Numbered from the stretch's first letter, positions 1 through 12,080 are shown. The stretch is DNA of 64,000 nt from Acanthococcus lagerstroemiae (GCA_031841125.1 CM063113.1:16203312-16267311); one strand, 5' to 3'. Notes: generated by a model from the letters alone, not told the origin. Numbers and translations: made by a program.

Positions 1-2939
1 ATTAATAGCAGCGGCGCACTCTCCTGCGTCGCCACACGAACTAAGACGAGGAGGTGAGGGGTGAAGGAAGGTAGCGCGTCCGTCTGCGACCCGAAGTCCT
101 GGTTAATGCTGGGTGAGCGTTGCCTCAGTCAGTAGGGTGTCCTATAGTGGCCCTGGCAGGACAGCGTGAATCCGAAGCGAAGAGGCGAAATGCGGGCTCG
201 GGTCAGCCTCAATGCATTCTTCTGGTCCCTGATGCGACACTCGAAAGGGTAGTTTCCGTGGCCAGGTGTGCGGCATCTGAGGAGCCACTTTGACATGCGT
301 GCAGCGCCATACGCTTCACCAAGCGATAGTAGCAGGGATTCGGCTTTCGGCTTCGGCTGATGACCTTGAAAAATACGACTTCGGCTTTCAGCTGCTCCAG
401 TTTCAAAAATAAAGTGTTAAATTATGATTTCGACCTCTAGGATGATACTAGAGGGGACTGAACCCCCTTTTTTGGTCTTTTTCGGAATAATAGTCGACTT
501 ATGGGTTTTCGAAGTCTCCGAGACAGTAGTCGATTTACTGGTTTTCAAGGTCACCACACGCTACTGCGAGGTTAATTCAGCAATATGTTTCCTCAGATAT
601 CATTGGAAAAAGTGGATTCACGTTTAATCAGACTCTTGAAATGATACAACGACGGTCTTTATTTACATATGATATCTGAAGGAGTCTTTAATTGATCTAG
701 AATGTGCACTAGCAGCGCTGGGTTTATCACACGGGCTGACTGGGCTGCAGCCCAGAGGGGCAAAATCTTAGGGAGGTAAAATCTGTGGCCAAAAACAAAC
801 ATTTGCGAGAGGGGAAATGTAAAAAAAAGCGGCAAAAATACTTCAACCCAGGGCAGCAAATTATTTAAAACCGTCCCTGTGTAGTGGAATATCCTTTTCT
901 TTACAGCAATTGAAGACCTGACTTCCAAAACGCGCTTAGTATAAAAAACGAAATATTGGGAAATGGAAAAAAAAAACATTCTGACTCGCGAACAATAAGT
1001 GGTAATACTGATTCAATTGCGTGGGTGGGAAGAGGAGTTGTCAATTCTAATACCACCCAAGTATGAAGGTTGGCGTGCGAACAGTCTTCAAGCTACGGGA
1101 GTGCAAAGTGGGGGTAGTCGTGGACTTAACTCCTTTTGGCAGACCATATCACACTTGTGAAAGGTCTAAATTCGTACATCTTGATCTAGAAACTGTCGGA
1201 AATCGGAAGATACCGCTTAGAGACGACCATTCTGATGAACGAAGCACACGTGAACAATCCCCCCCCCTTCCGAACAGAAAAAAACAGGTATGACTTACAG
1301 TCGTAAGAGTCTTATGTTCATCAAATTTGAAAAAACAAGTAAGTCAGTATTATAAAAATGAAGGGAAGAAAGGTTTAGCTGGCTCTCTAAGTCGTGATAA
1401 AATCGTGAAACCAACTCTGAAAGGTGCCTTTTGACTTCCTCCCCCAGGCTGCGCTAATAATTCGATTTTTGATGTTTTGGACTAAGCGCGTTTTGGAAGT
1501 CAGGTCCTCAATTATTGTTTTTATACAAAACTTGGTATTTATACAGCAGTGTGAACTCACTGTGCATGGAGGTTTTAGGAGTAAATAATGAAGTACATAA
1601 TTGGTATTCATTTGAGCAAAAGTACCAGAGTTGTTAGAACTTATCAAACATCAAGTATCCATAGATTGGGGGTTCAGTTTTCATTCAAATGTTTGGAAGT
1701 CATTGATTTCGGAATGAATAAGCGAGATCATCAAGTTAAATGTAATTGAAGTATCAACCTGTCATACATGCAACAACCGTCCAGCCCTCTCCAATGGTGC
1801 TGGGCAGGGGGTTAAGAGTTCCCAGAAACGGATTCAGAGATTTTGAAAAACTACAAACCGACTATCACCTTGCAAAATACCAAAAAGGTGAGCTTAATCT
1901 CTCTAATGGCAACCTGGGTGGTACAAAAACAAATCCCAAGAATACATATATTTAAGGATTCTAAAAACATATAAATCAAAGCCAATGTCGAGAATAAAAG
2001 TCGAACATTAGTGGACCTATTTTGAGCCCCCTTGCAGCCTCCTCCCCGTAGCAGCCTTCAACTCAAAGCGTTTTTAAACAAATTTGGGTCCAAAGAGTAC
2101 TAAATCGCGAATACCAAAACTTGGATCCGTGTATTTCTAGCGTTATTACAGGCTGAAAAAATGAAATTTAATGCCAAAGCTCAAGGTAATTCCCCATGTG
2201 AAGGGGAAGGGATTGTAGCCTTTATCCAATCGAGTTGAAACATTTCAGGTTTTTCAATTTATTTATTGGGAACCTTATTGGGGGAGGGGTCGTGTCATGA
2301 AGATTCGTATGTTCGAAAATAAGGACCACCCTACTCAGCATATTTACGGGATTTCCTATCGCATTTAAAATGTGCCACGGAATTTGTTTTTATTCTCTAT
2401 ATGACTTTTCCAGTTTTGATTACTGCTCCTTGAGACATGATCAGGATTCTATAGAACCTTTACAGCTATTTACGATTGGTACGAAATCATAGGCGCAAAT
2501 GGGTCCACGCCCTTTATCTTCAGAAAGCCCCCCCCCCCCAAAAAAAAACACCAAAAAAAACGAGAACGTATACAAGAGAAAGAATTTTTTTCAAATAGCA
2601 TTATTCTAATCTTGTCAGCCCCGAGCCCCGCCCGCCCACTCTACATTGGCTATTTGTGCTTTTACATGTAACTCTAAAAGATTCCTTGAAACGACTTAAA
2701 AAATTGAAGTTTCAACAAATTCCTGTTTTCACTTATTCGATAATGATCAATGGCGTAGCCAGTCTAGTGTTCGAGGGGGGTGTCTGGTCTCGACCAAAGG
2801 AGGGAGTTCTAAAATTAGAAAAACCACTATTTAACGAAATCGTAAAGAGAGTCCAGACCCCATCGCCCCCACCCTGGCTACGCCGTTCCTAACAAAGGCT
2901 GGGCAGTGAATGGCGGTGAATGGCACACACACTCGCACA
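1..2939. other. Non-coding stretch, no gene recognised
   Basis: No open frame here shows a recognisable domain. The first 420 bases are richer in G and C than the rest and may be the tail of an old element, but nothing diagnostic is visible. The remainder is AT-rich with homopolymer runs, for example C and A tracts near 2528-2560. One inverted repeat is listed separately. Confidence 0.6.
908..1513. repeat. Inverted repeat pair, 33-bp arms
   Basis: Positions 908-940 and 1481-1513 are reverse complements with one mismatch; the shared core includes ACTTCCAAAACGCGCTTAGT. Similarity seems to fade outside the arms. This could be two inverted copies of one dispersed element or the ends of a decayed MITE of about 600 bp. 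No target duplication was found. Confidence 0.6.
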
Positions 2940-3584
2940 TACCGGGTTTTCCACAAAAGTTACCCCCCCCCTATTTTTTCCCGAACCGATCGGTGGATCT
3001 TTGCCGGACAAATTGCTATCCTCCTGCGGTAAGGTCTAGTTTCTCTAGGGCTTTGAAAAATTTTCTCCCCCACTTATGGGGGCTGTAACGTGCCACCAAC
3101 TTTGGAATCTTATACGGAAAGGTATGCGTTTATGCACATCGCTGGAAAGGGCATATCCTGCAAAAAAAGAATCTGTGAAAAAAATTCTCAATTTTGGGGG
3201 CAAGGGGCCTAAAGATGACCAAAGAGTGTCATAACTTAGCAAACAAACGACTGAAAGAGAGGTTTTCGAGGTCACGGATTCCGAATACACGATTTAACCC
3301 GGTTTAGGGCTTTAAAATCCAAATTTTAAGCCTAAAATTGGTTCCATATACACAAATTTTTAACTTTCTGAATGCAGATTATTAAAGTGGCTTCACGCAC
3401 ATCGTTGAATAAGGAACTTCTTCCAGAGTATGAATCCATGAAAAAAATGTCAAAATTCATCAATTTGGAGGTGAGGGGCCTAGAGATGACCAAAATCTGT
3501 CCAAAATTAAAGTATCATGACCTAGCAAACAGACTATCGAAAAGGGGTTTTCGAGGTCGCTGATTCCGAATGTCACACGGAAAA

Positions 3585-5040
3585 ATTTCCACTGATTTTC
3601 AAGGAATTTCACCGGAATTTTGTTGAGAAAAAATTCCATGAATTCCAAAAGAACTTTTTTGGAAACTTCGGGGAAAATATTGGATGATTTTGAAGGAATT
3701 TCATCGAAAATTGTTTGAAAAAATTCCGAAAACGTCCGAAGAATCTCATCAGAAATCTTTAGAAAAAAGTTCCAATGATTTTCAAGAAATTTCATCAAAG
3801 TTCATCAAGAAAATTTTTCGATAATTTTTGAAGTATTTCTGGGAAATATTCCGGAAAAATCTCTGATAATTTTTAAAATGTTTCATTGGAACTCGGGAAG
3901 AATCTCCGATAAGTTTTAAGGAATTTTATCGGAAATGTTGAAAAAGATTCCAATAATTTCCAAAAAATTTCTTCGGAAACGTTGGAAAAAACTTCCAATA
4001 AATTTTAAGAAATTTTATGCCACTTGGGAAAAATTTCCGATAAATTTTAAGGAATTTTATCGGAAATTGTTGGAAACTAATTCCGATAATTTCCGAAAAA
4101 TCTCATCTGAAATCTTTAGGAAAAATTTCCAATGATTTCCAAAAAAGTTTGAGTAAACTCTTCGAGAATATTTCCCGATAAATTTTGAATAATTATTAAG
4201 CTATTGGAGTATTCCCCCGAATATTTCCTATGACAAGCTTCAAAAATTATCGGAAAAACGACCTCGAAGAATTTTGATGAAACTTTTTGGAAATTATAGG
4301 ATATTTTTTTTAAAGGTTTCTGATGAGATTCTTCGGACATTATCGGAATTTTTCCCAACAATTTCCGTTGAAATTTCTCAAAAATTATCGGAGATTTTTC
4401 CCGAATTCCGATAAAATTTCTTAAAAATCATCGCAGATTTTTCCAACAATTTCCGATGAAACTCCTTGAAATTTATCGGAGATTTTTCCCGAGTTCCGAA
4501 AAGATTCCTTAAAAATTATCTGAGATTTTTCTTAAGTATTTCTCAGAAATATTTCAAGAATTATTGAAAAGTTTTCTTGAAGAATTTTGATGAAACTTTT
4601 TTGATCATTGGAAATTTTGTCTAAAGATTTCCGATGAGATTCTATGGACATTATCGGAATTTTTTCCGAAGATTTCCAATGAAATTTCTTAATAATAATA
4701 TCCGAGATTTTTCCTGTTTCCAAAAAAATTCTTTACAATTTATCGGAGACTTTCCCGAGTTCCTACCATTTCCGATGAAATTCCTTATAATTTATCGGAG
4801 ATTTTTCCCGAGTTCTGATGAAATTCCGTAAAATTTATCGGAGATTTTCCCCGACGTTTCCGAAGAAATCCCTTGAAAATTATTGGAATTTTTTTCCAAC
4901 AATACCGATGAAATTCCTTAAAAATCATCCGAGATTTTCCCCGAAGTTTCCAAAGAAATTCTCCCTGGAGATTATCAAACATTTTTCCTGACGAGTTTCG
5001 ATAAAACTCTTCAAAAACCATTGAAGTTTTTCCCCCGAAT
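3585..5040. repeat. Degenerate ~48-bp repeat array, inverted at its centre
   Basis: Units contain GGAATTT(C/T)ATCGGAAA, then GTTGGAAAAAATTCC, then GATAATTTTNAAG. The first half carries this sense and the second half its reverse complement, with the switch near 4150-4250. The short reading frames here are repeat artefacts. A GC-richer island at about 5043-5210 sits at the right edge and may be a small separate insertion. Confidence 0.75.
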
Positions 5041-5339
5041 CGTTGCATTTTCTGTTGTCCGTCACGGCGCCACAGAGCACAGTAATGTTGCGTTTAAATC
5101 TGAATAGACGGCCATCGTGTGCCCGCTTATTCATATTACCACGCAACATGCCGGGTTTTCCAATGTTGCAACGAAAACTGAATAACCCTGTATGTCTTGT
5201 AAGTCCCAAAATGTCAAAAATTTGTACTTGACACCAACTTTCTCATTCGAATTTCGGATTTCGGGGCCCTAGGATGCGCTGGATGTAGGAAATCACGTGA
5301 TGAATCCAACATTTTTTCGCACAGATTCGTTTTTGGGGG

Positions 5340-6130
5340 AAGTTTACTTTCCAATGACGTGCATAAAGCCATTTGGATAATCTGCAATGAGAAATTCAAA
5401 AAATTTGTAAATGGCAGCACTCTTAGGTATCTGATTTTGGATAGATTTTGGCTAGGGTTAGACCTGTCTCCCAAAATTGATGAATTTGCCATTTTTCTTC
5501 ACGAATTCGTATTTTGGAGGAACTGCCCTACCCAAAGATGTGCATGAAACCACTTTTATAACTTGCGTTCAGAAACTCAAAAATTTGTAAATTAGAATAA
5601 TTTTGGAGTCTAAAATTGAATTTTAGGGCTCTAAAACGGGTTGAATCGAGAGGAAGGTGTGAAGTTCGGAATCAGCGACCTGGAAAACCCCCTTTTCGAT
5701 AGTCGGTTTGCTAGGTCATGATACTTACATTTTGGACGGATTTTGGTCATCTCTAGGCTCCTTACCCCCAAATTTGATGAATTAGGACATTTTTTTCGTG
5801 GATTCATACTCTGGAAGAAGTTTCCTATTCAACGATGTGCGCGAAGCCACTTTAATAATCTGCATTCAGAAAGTCAAAAATTTGTGAAAAGGAACCAATT
5901 TTAGGTTGAAAATTAGGATTTTAAAGCACTAAACCTGGTTAAATCGTGTATTCGGAATCCGTGACCTCGAAAACCTCTCTTTCAGTCGTTTGTTTGCTAG
6001 GTTATGACACTTTGATTTTCGATGGATTTTGGTCATCTTTAGTCCCCTTGCCCCCAAAATTGTGAAATTTTTTTCACGGATTCATATTTTGCAGGATATG
6101 TCCTTTCCAGCTATGTGCATAAAGGTATAC
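5340..6130. repeat. Tandem units in the right arm of the fold-back element
   Basis: A motif of the form GATGTGCATGAAACCACTTTNATAA, followed by a CAGAAACTCAAAAATTTGTAAA-like segment, recurs near 5357, 5535 and 5836, with a partial copy near 6110. The left arm shows inverted counterparts near 3130 and 3385, so the right arm seems to hold more copies than the left. Confidence 0.6.
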
Positions 6131-6304
6131 CTTTCCATTTAAGATTCCGAAGTTGGTGGCACGTTACAGCCCCCATAAATGGGGGAGAAGATTTTTCAAG
6201 CCCTAGAGAAACTAGACCTTGCCGCAGGAAGATAGCAATTCGTCCGGCAAAGATCTGCCAATCGGTTCGGGAAAAAATGGGGGTAACTTTTGTAGAACAC
6301 CCTG

Positions 6305-8690
6305 TATACACGCAGAAGGTCAAATAGACACCTCTCCCTTCTCATTATAGCACCAAATTTCAATTTGGGGTAGGGGTACTATAATTTAGGTCAGATCAGA
6401 AATTCAAGGCAGCAAACTCCACTTTGCCAAAAAGAAAGTTCACTATTCGACTTTTGAAGCCTAATACAGGGTGGAATCCTGATTTCAGGATTTAAGTTGT
6501 CTATCAGTTTCTCTAACTCACTGAAAAAGCTGGTACACGAAAGTGGCTCTCCTATCGCCTCACGAGCAAAACCGTTTCTCGATCATTCGCGTGTCCGAGA
6601 ATACAATTCGAATATGAGAGGGCACCTACAGACAACTCGTGTCAAAATTACCAAACAAATCTTGGGTATATTTTGTACAGGAAACCTTCAGACTCTCTAT
6701 TTTGAAAATATCATTCCAAGCATAAATTATGCATGAACGGTCAGATATTTTATTATTAGTACAGTCTGCTGGCTTTCTAACAGATAAAAAAAGAAAGGAA
6801 TTCAATACCTTTATCTTCGTATCCATGGTTACTGCATGCAAATTCTGTACCGATTTTTTACGTATGTATATACGATCGAGATACGGGGGAGAGGGGGGCC
6901 CGAGGCTTACGGAGGAAATCGAGACCGAAACCGTGTATTCGCGAAACGATGATCGGTCTTATTTCGAATACGCTTATTTTGGCGGTTTTCCGTTTTTCCT
7001 TTTCTTTTTCCTTCTTTCATTTTGTGTTCCAGACAGAGCCGGAGGGAAGTTGACATTTCTTGATGAAATTCCGTTGACACGTTTCCTCGCCCAGTACCTT
7101 TGCACCTAAAATCACTGCTCGTTTTATTTACCTCTTTTTGAGGGTCTCGGCGTTCATATCCAAAAACAGGGGAGAGCGAGATCGGATGGCCGATTAAAAA
7201 TAACGCCACCCTCGGTAAACGATTTATACACTTATACGTTGATGTCACGATCACGTGGCTCTTTCGAACCGTTAGCCCGGTAATCCGCGCACTATCGCGA
7301 ACTACCCGCGTGCATGTTATCTGCATGCGTAATATTATCATTTTTTTTTCTTCTTTTTTTTGGAAACGTTAATGACCACGATTTACGCTAACGGTCGTAA
7401 CAGACTGCCCGTTTACGCGAAGCACTAATTTCCGAAAATTACCCTCGATAACGCGGCCCCGCTTCCATTAACGAGAGCGAATAAAAACAACGCCGCCAAA
7501 ATGATAATGTAAAAAAAGCAATAATAAGTAAATAAATCAACGGCGAACAATGAGGACGCGTGCTCCCGCAGCATTACTCAAAATGCGAAGCCGCAAATTT
7601 ATTTTCAGCTCCTTCGTCGCTGTCCCCTTTAACGAGCCATTAATATTTCATACTCGTCGACGTATTGTATTTTATTTACCTCTTCGCCGTACCGCACTTT
7701 TCCAGTTTAATTATTATATTTTGCGCGACCCCGTCGTGGGTGGATCTATCTCTTTATACGCGAGAGAAACAAGCTACATCGATAAGGCTGGCGTATTGAC
7801 ACAAACCAACATCATATGAGCGATTACGAGGGAGCAGAGGCGCCGAGAGGTAACCATAAGTGGGGGGTACGGTACACACTTCCGATGACTGACTCTTTTC
7901 AGCTGATTTTTTAAAATAAGAAATCAGGTATACTCTTAGTCTGACAAAGGGATAGGGGGGATAGACATTTCTCGAAGTTTCATGGCAAAAGAAAATAAAT
8001 GCCACTAATTTCTCATTTTCGTTTTTTTGACAGGGTGTCGCTTTTGCAATGACCCCACCCCCTTCCATCTGATAAGTAGGCAACCTACCCCGACAATATG
8101 TGGATATGTTTGCATACCCTTACTTTTGGAGGAGCTGAGTTACGGACAAATTTTTAAAAGTTTCCTATCGTAGACATTTTTTTTCTTCTCACGACTAGAG
8201 ATAGACCGAAACATATTACCAGTAGGTAATAGCAGAGGACAGTTGTGGTAACCACAGAAAAAAATGGTCGGAATCGGTCCAACATGGTGTTCATAGAATC
8301 AATTTTAGTACAAATTATATCAGAAAATGTTGACATTTTTTCAATTTCCCGTGAAACGTGCCCTGTTAAGCTACAGTTAATATATTATACATTAAATTTC
8401 CCATAAAAAAGTTCATTAGCAATTAGCTTGTATCTGGATTAGAAGTGCTCAAAAAATAGAGTTCAAGATATCCCCGTTAAGAATTATTACTTTTTAACAC
8501 AGATGCACAGACCTTCGATGATAGAGGGGGCGTATCGCGATGCACGCATGCCAAATTGGCCCCGGGACACCGCACCCCCTATCCCGGAAACGCCCCGGAT
8601 GGGCCTGCCTCAGAATAGGGGGGATCGCTTTGAGGTAACTCCTGCTACCCCCATTTCTCCTGTCGCCTCCTCACGGCGGTGAATCTACGG
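6305..8690. other. Non-coding stretch, no gene recognised
   Basis: Open frames up to 144 codons exist on both strands (for example around 6729-7341), but they overlap each other, lack recognisable motifs and are best explained by chance. The part from about 7100 to 7800 is somewhat richer in CpG than its surroundings. A GC-rich patch at 8510-8690 directly precedes, on the plus strand, the R1-like C-terminal fragment and is probably its 3' untranslated region. Confidence 0.5.
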
Positions 8691-8694
8691 CGTC

Positions 8695-9199
8695 TTATTC
8701 TTCATTTTCGCTGTCGAGTTGCGCCGGATCGTCTTCTTCCTCGGTTGATGGCAGCTGCGACATCGTCATCGTCGTTCTCGTTGATGTTGGTCGGATGGCG
8801 AGTGCCGGCATAGGGTGCTGCGTCCGCTGCTTTTGTCTCTGCCACTCCAGCTCCATTTTGCGGTTCAACGTCTTCTTAACAGAGGCAGCTGTCCAATCCC
8901 ATACCGCTCTGCTCTTCAGCATGGTCGGGATCAGGTTCTCCAGTGTAAGCGGTTTAACGCCCGCGTTTTGAAAGGCGGCCGCCGCTTCTTCCCTCTCTTG
9001 GTCGAATGCTGGACACTCGAATAGGGTGTGCCAGGCATCATCATCTCGCCCTCCTGAAGCGCAGTAGGAGCACCGCGAGCTTTCTGCTATGCCTATTCAG
9101 TGCTGGTACTTGTTGAACACTCCATGGCCACTCATCACCTGCGTGAGGTAGAAGTCCAGCTGGCCATGGCGTCTGCCCAACCGCGCGTTGAGGTCGCGT
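8695..9199 (-). pseudogene. R1-like LINE ORF2, C-terminal zinc-knuckle fragment
   Basis: Reading the minus strand from 9199 gives a stretch with RRHGQLDFYLTQVMSGHG, then an in-frame TGA after NKYQH, then CSYC...H....C. The cysteine/histidine pattern C-x2-C-x10-H-x4-C followed by PAFDQER is the usual C-terminal end of R1-clade ORF2 proteins, downstream of the reverse transcriptase. The frame ends in an acidic tail with stop at 8695. The piece starts exactly where a poly(A)-tailed segment (9200-9571) is joined. Either that segment was inserted into this gene, or this is the 3' end of a second R1-like copy. The stop codon shows that it is dead. Confidence 0.8.
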
Positions 9200-9571
9200 A
9201 CTTTTTTTTTTTTTTTTTCGGCTCCCCATAGTGTGTGCTCCTCATTATTCATTTTAATCACACACTATCGTTCATCGCCTTACACTTACATTCTCTGCTC
9301 AACAATCTTAGCTTAACTGAACTATAGCACATCTTAGATCTACTCCTTACTCTATTTACTTGTTGACTAATAGTATCTTCTCGATTTACTCAACTTAACG
9401 TGTCTCTTCTATTTTATACTTATCTTAGTCTACTCTTAATTCTATCTAGAATTTCGTAACCTAGTAGTATCTTCTTCTATTACTTTAACTTAAAATATCT
9501 CTTTTCTAGTCTAATTCGGGAATTATTCGTCATAGCCGGTGTTGGGTTGTCATGGCCGGTGTTATGTTGTC
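9200..9571 (-). mobile_element. Poly(A)-tailed 3' segment inserted in R1-like remains
   Basis: On the minus strand this segment ends in a run of about 17-18 A (plus strand T run at 9200-9217), directly followed by R1 coding sequence. Its other end (about 9535-9605) holds four diverged 19-20 bp tandem units of the type ACCCGATTAGGACAACAAA, some with CCGGCCATGACAAC. A poly(A) tail with a short tandem block suggests the 3' untranslated region of a non-LTR element. It could belong to the reverse transcriptase remnant upstream (9572-11158), which stops just before it, or to a separate truncated insertion. Confidence 0.6.
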
Positions 9572-11158
9572 TTAATCGGGTTTTGTTGTCCTAATCGGGT
9601 GATGATCCTTTGGCTTCGACGCTTCGAACCGCAGATTGGCGTCTGGTAAGTATTGACTTAGCAGCCGGGTCCACTCTCCCTTGATACTGCGGGAAAACCG
9701 CTCTTCCCACATGCGAAGCGTAGATTGCCTATTATCCCGCTTGACCCGTAGCGCCGCACTGCTCTTTGGTGGCATCTTTCGCGTTGCGCTATATACCCTC
9801 TTCCGCTCAACCGCTAGTAACTCCACTGGCGGTATACCTGCTAGCACGTGCACTGCCTCTACGGAGACAGTGCGATAGGCATTGACACACTTCAGTGCAG
9901 TCTTCCGTTGGACCATTACCAGATCGGTTCTTCTGTACTCCCTGGCACCGATGACGTCGGACCAGATTGGCGCCCCATATAGGAGGACCGACACGGGAAC
10001 GTTCGCCAGCAGCTTACGTTTCTTCTCTGTCGGCCCTCCTAGGTTCGACATGAATCGGCTTAATCCGGCTACGACTCCTTCCGCTTTCTGCGCTGTCCTC
10101 TTCGCGTGTTCTCTGAATGACAGCTTCCCGTCAAACCACGGCCCAAGGTACTTTAGGGCTGTACAGGGCGCAATCTCCGCTCCCTTCAGGCGAAAGGAAG
10201 GAGGGTTGTACCGTCGACGGCGTGTGACCAATACCGCTTCTGTCTTCTCGGCTGCTAGGCACAACCCGGCCGACTCGATCCAACGGGTCATTGCCTCCAG
10301 TCCCGCGTTCACCTTGCGTTCAAGCGTGGCTACGTTGTCTTCGACTGCGACCACCAGAGTGGCATGGTGGTACTTCTGCTCGCAGAATGCCGTCATACGC
10401 GATGTTCCACAGGAGTGGACCAAGAACTGATCCCGGCGGAACCCCGCACGACATCTCCCGCTGCACCACACCCGTAGCAGTTTCCGCAAGAATTATCCGA
10501 CGACGGAAGTAGTCCTGGATTATTTCGCGTAGGTACGCGGGGACTGATGCCTTCTCCAGCGCCTCTAATATGCGCGTCCATGACATCGTCTTGAACGCAT
10601 TCTGTATGTCGACGCTGACGGCTGCACCGAATTGGAGCTTTTGGATCGCTGACTGTGCCAGCCTCTTGAGCTTCCCGGCGGCATCAATTGTCGATCTTCC
10701 AGCTCGGAACCCATACTGGTTGGCGCTCAACGCGCGCCTCCCCCGGAAGTGTTTCTCCAGCTTGTTTGAGATGATCCTCTCGAAAATCTTCCCAACTGTG
10801 TCCAGCGGTATGACGCTAGCCCGCCGACTGGTTTCCCTGGCTTTGGCAACAGCACCAGTCGGGCTATCTTCCATCTGGCAGGGAATACTGCTCCCTTAAC
10901 GCTGCATTGAAAACTGCATCCAGTATTCCCGGGTCGGCCTGGTGGATGACGTACCACACACTATTCGGTATCCCATCTGGTCCCGGCGCCTTCTTCGCTT
11001 TTGTACGTATTCTGTCTACTGCTGCGTCGATTTCCGCTGCCATCAGTGGTGGCACGGCGTCTACTTACAGAGGTGTGTCCACTGGTGATGGGTGTTGCGG
11101 AAATAGATGGTCCACTATCTGTTCCACAGTGCCCGACTCTATTCGCTCGGTTATGGGA
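9572..11158 (-). pseudogene. R1-like LINE reverse transcriptase, degraded
   Basis: Minus-strand pieces in successive frames give the finger and palm motifs of an R1-clade reverse transcriptase: KAPGPDGIPN (near 10990), RWKIARLVLLPKPGKP (near 10870), YGFRAGRSTIDA (near 10715), SVDIQNAF (near 10600), GVPPGSVLGPLLWNI (near 10450), then KYLGPWFDGKLSFREHA and LSRFMSNLGGP of the thumb region. Several frameshifts separate them. The catalytic F/YADD box, expected near 10360, reads YHHA, so both aspartates are lost. The family normally copies its own RNA at a nicked chromosomal target. The final frame runs into the poly(A)-tailed segment and stops at 9572. Confidence 0.85.
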
Positions 11159-11163
11159 GGGCC

Positions 11164-11612
11164 TGTAGAGTAGTTTCGTTGGTTATCACTCTACCGCCGA
11201 CTAGCTTGACACGATCTTTGGACTTATCGACGAAATAAACGACTCAACCTTTTTCGAACTATTGTAATTAAGGCGTTCTTAACTTTACGAAGTCTATTCC
11301 GGTTCTCAATCATCCAGTCCAAACCTCCAACCAGGTAACCGTCGGTTCCCTCTCGATCTCCCCCCCGATTATTCGAAACGGGGTTACGTACTCGAGTATT
11401 GCTGAATAATATAAAACTCTTTTACTGAATTTATGCTGATGTAGTACAAATAGGAACCATGAAGGAGGTTCGTATTGTTTGAATAGTAATAATAAAAATG
11501 TGAACGACGTGAATAACCGACGGAGTGTATTGCGAAAGAGGAATGAAGAAATGAAAACTGAATTTGACCTAGATAGTTACGATAAAAGAATTTTAGAATT
11601 TTAGATACTACA
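11164..11612. mobile_element. Solo LTR inside the R1-like element
   Basis: The segment begins TGTAG and ends CTACA, a 5-bp terminal inverted repeat of the TG...CA type, and is flanked by a perfect 5-bp duplication GGGCC (11159-11163 and 11613-11617). Removing the segment and one duplication makes the R1 reading frame run continuously from the MVMKKVGG motif into the PITERI motif. At 449 bp with no coding capacity it fits a solo LTR left by recombination. It has no visible similarity to the LTRs at 50440 and 55180, so it comes from another family. Confidence 0.85.
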
Positions 11613-11617
11613 GGGCC

Positions 11618-12080
11618 CCCGACCTTCTTCATCACCATTCTGTAGGGTCTCCCAAAGGGGTCATCCTTCACCTGACTGCACAGCTCTCTCCAGGATCTCA
11701 GCTTGCTGTCTGTGTCTGATTGCAGTCTTCAGGCTTTTTCGAGCGCGCTGGTATTCCTCGGCCACCAGTTGCGCCTCCTCTCGGCCACGTGTACGCTGAT
11801 ATCTTCTGCGCGACTGATTAGCCTCGGACTTCAGATGGGAAATGTCCGCGGTCCACCAATATGTCTCTCCTTTCTTCCTCGGCGGACCACGGCGGGGCAT
11901 CGCGGCATCGCAGACGGCAGCTACTCTTCGATGTAGCTTCTCCGCCGCCTCTCCTGCATTCTCGAAATCTTCCGCCTCTTCTCTGCCCAAGCTGTTCACT
12001 AGCAAGGCCGCCTCCAGCTTGTGCTTGTCCAACTTGCTAGTCGCCCATCTTCCCAGCTTCCGTGGAGTAGCAGCCACTCT
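11618..12080 (-). pseudogene. R1-like LINE ORF2, linker between endonuclease and RT
   Basis: The minus-strand frame contains RKKGETYWWTADISHLKSEA, then RRRYQRTRGREEAQ and YQRARKSLKTAIRHRQ. This is the typical segment of R1-clade ORF2 between the endonuclease and reverse transcriptase domains. A frameshift near 11680 leads into DDPFGRPYRMVMKKVGG, which is cut by the solo LTR at 11612. No endonuclease domain is seen upstream, so the element is 5'-truncated or has decayed beyond about 12080. Confidence 0.75.

Larger units (their letters stand above)
2942..6304. mobile_element. Fold-back element with very long inverted arms
   Basis: The outer ~640 bases (2942-3585) reappear in inverted orientation at about 5650-6304. 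Shared stretches include ACAAAAGTTACCCCC near the ends, CCCGAACCGAT, GGTCTAGTTTCTCTAGGG and TGTAACGTGCCACCAACTT. The right end reads CACCCTG followed by TA, and the left end reads TA followed by CCGGGTTTTCC, so a TA target duplication is plausible (2940-2941 and 6305-6306). The interior (3585-5040) is an array of roughly 48-bp degenerate units that runs in one orientation up to about 4150 and in the opposite one after it, so nearly the whole element is a giant imperfect palindrome. The architecture resembles Foldback-type elements, whose arms contain tandem repeats. No transposase frame is visible, so it would be non-autonomous. Confidence 0.8.

Noticed and set aside
725..900. hAT-like fragment with GGGCTGCAGCCCAGAGGGGC
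   Set aside because: Resembles ends seen in some hAT elements, but no matching inverted end or target duplication was found.
3372..5231. Many 60-112 codon frames on both strands
   Set aside because: All arise from the inverted ~48-bp repeat array of the fold-back element.
6907..7341. 144-codon minus frame overlapping a 126-codon plus frame
   Set aside because: Both strands are open over the same DNA and neither shows a motif; most likely chance.
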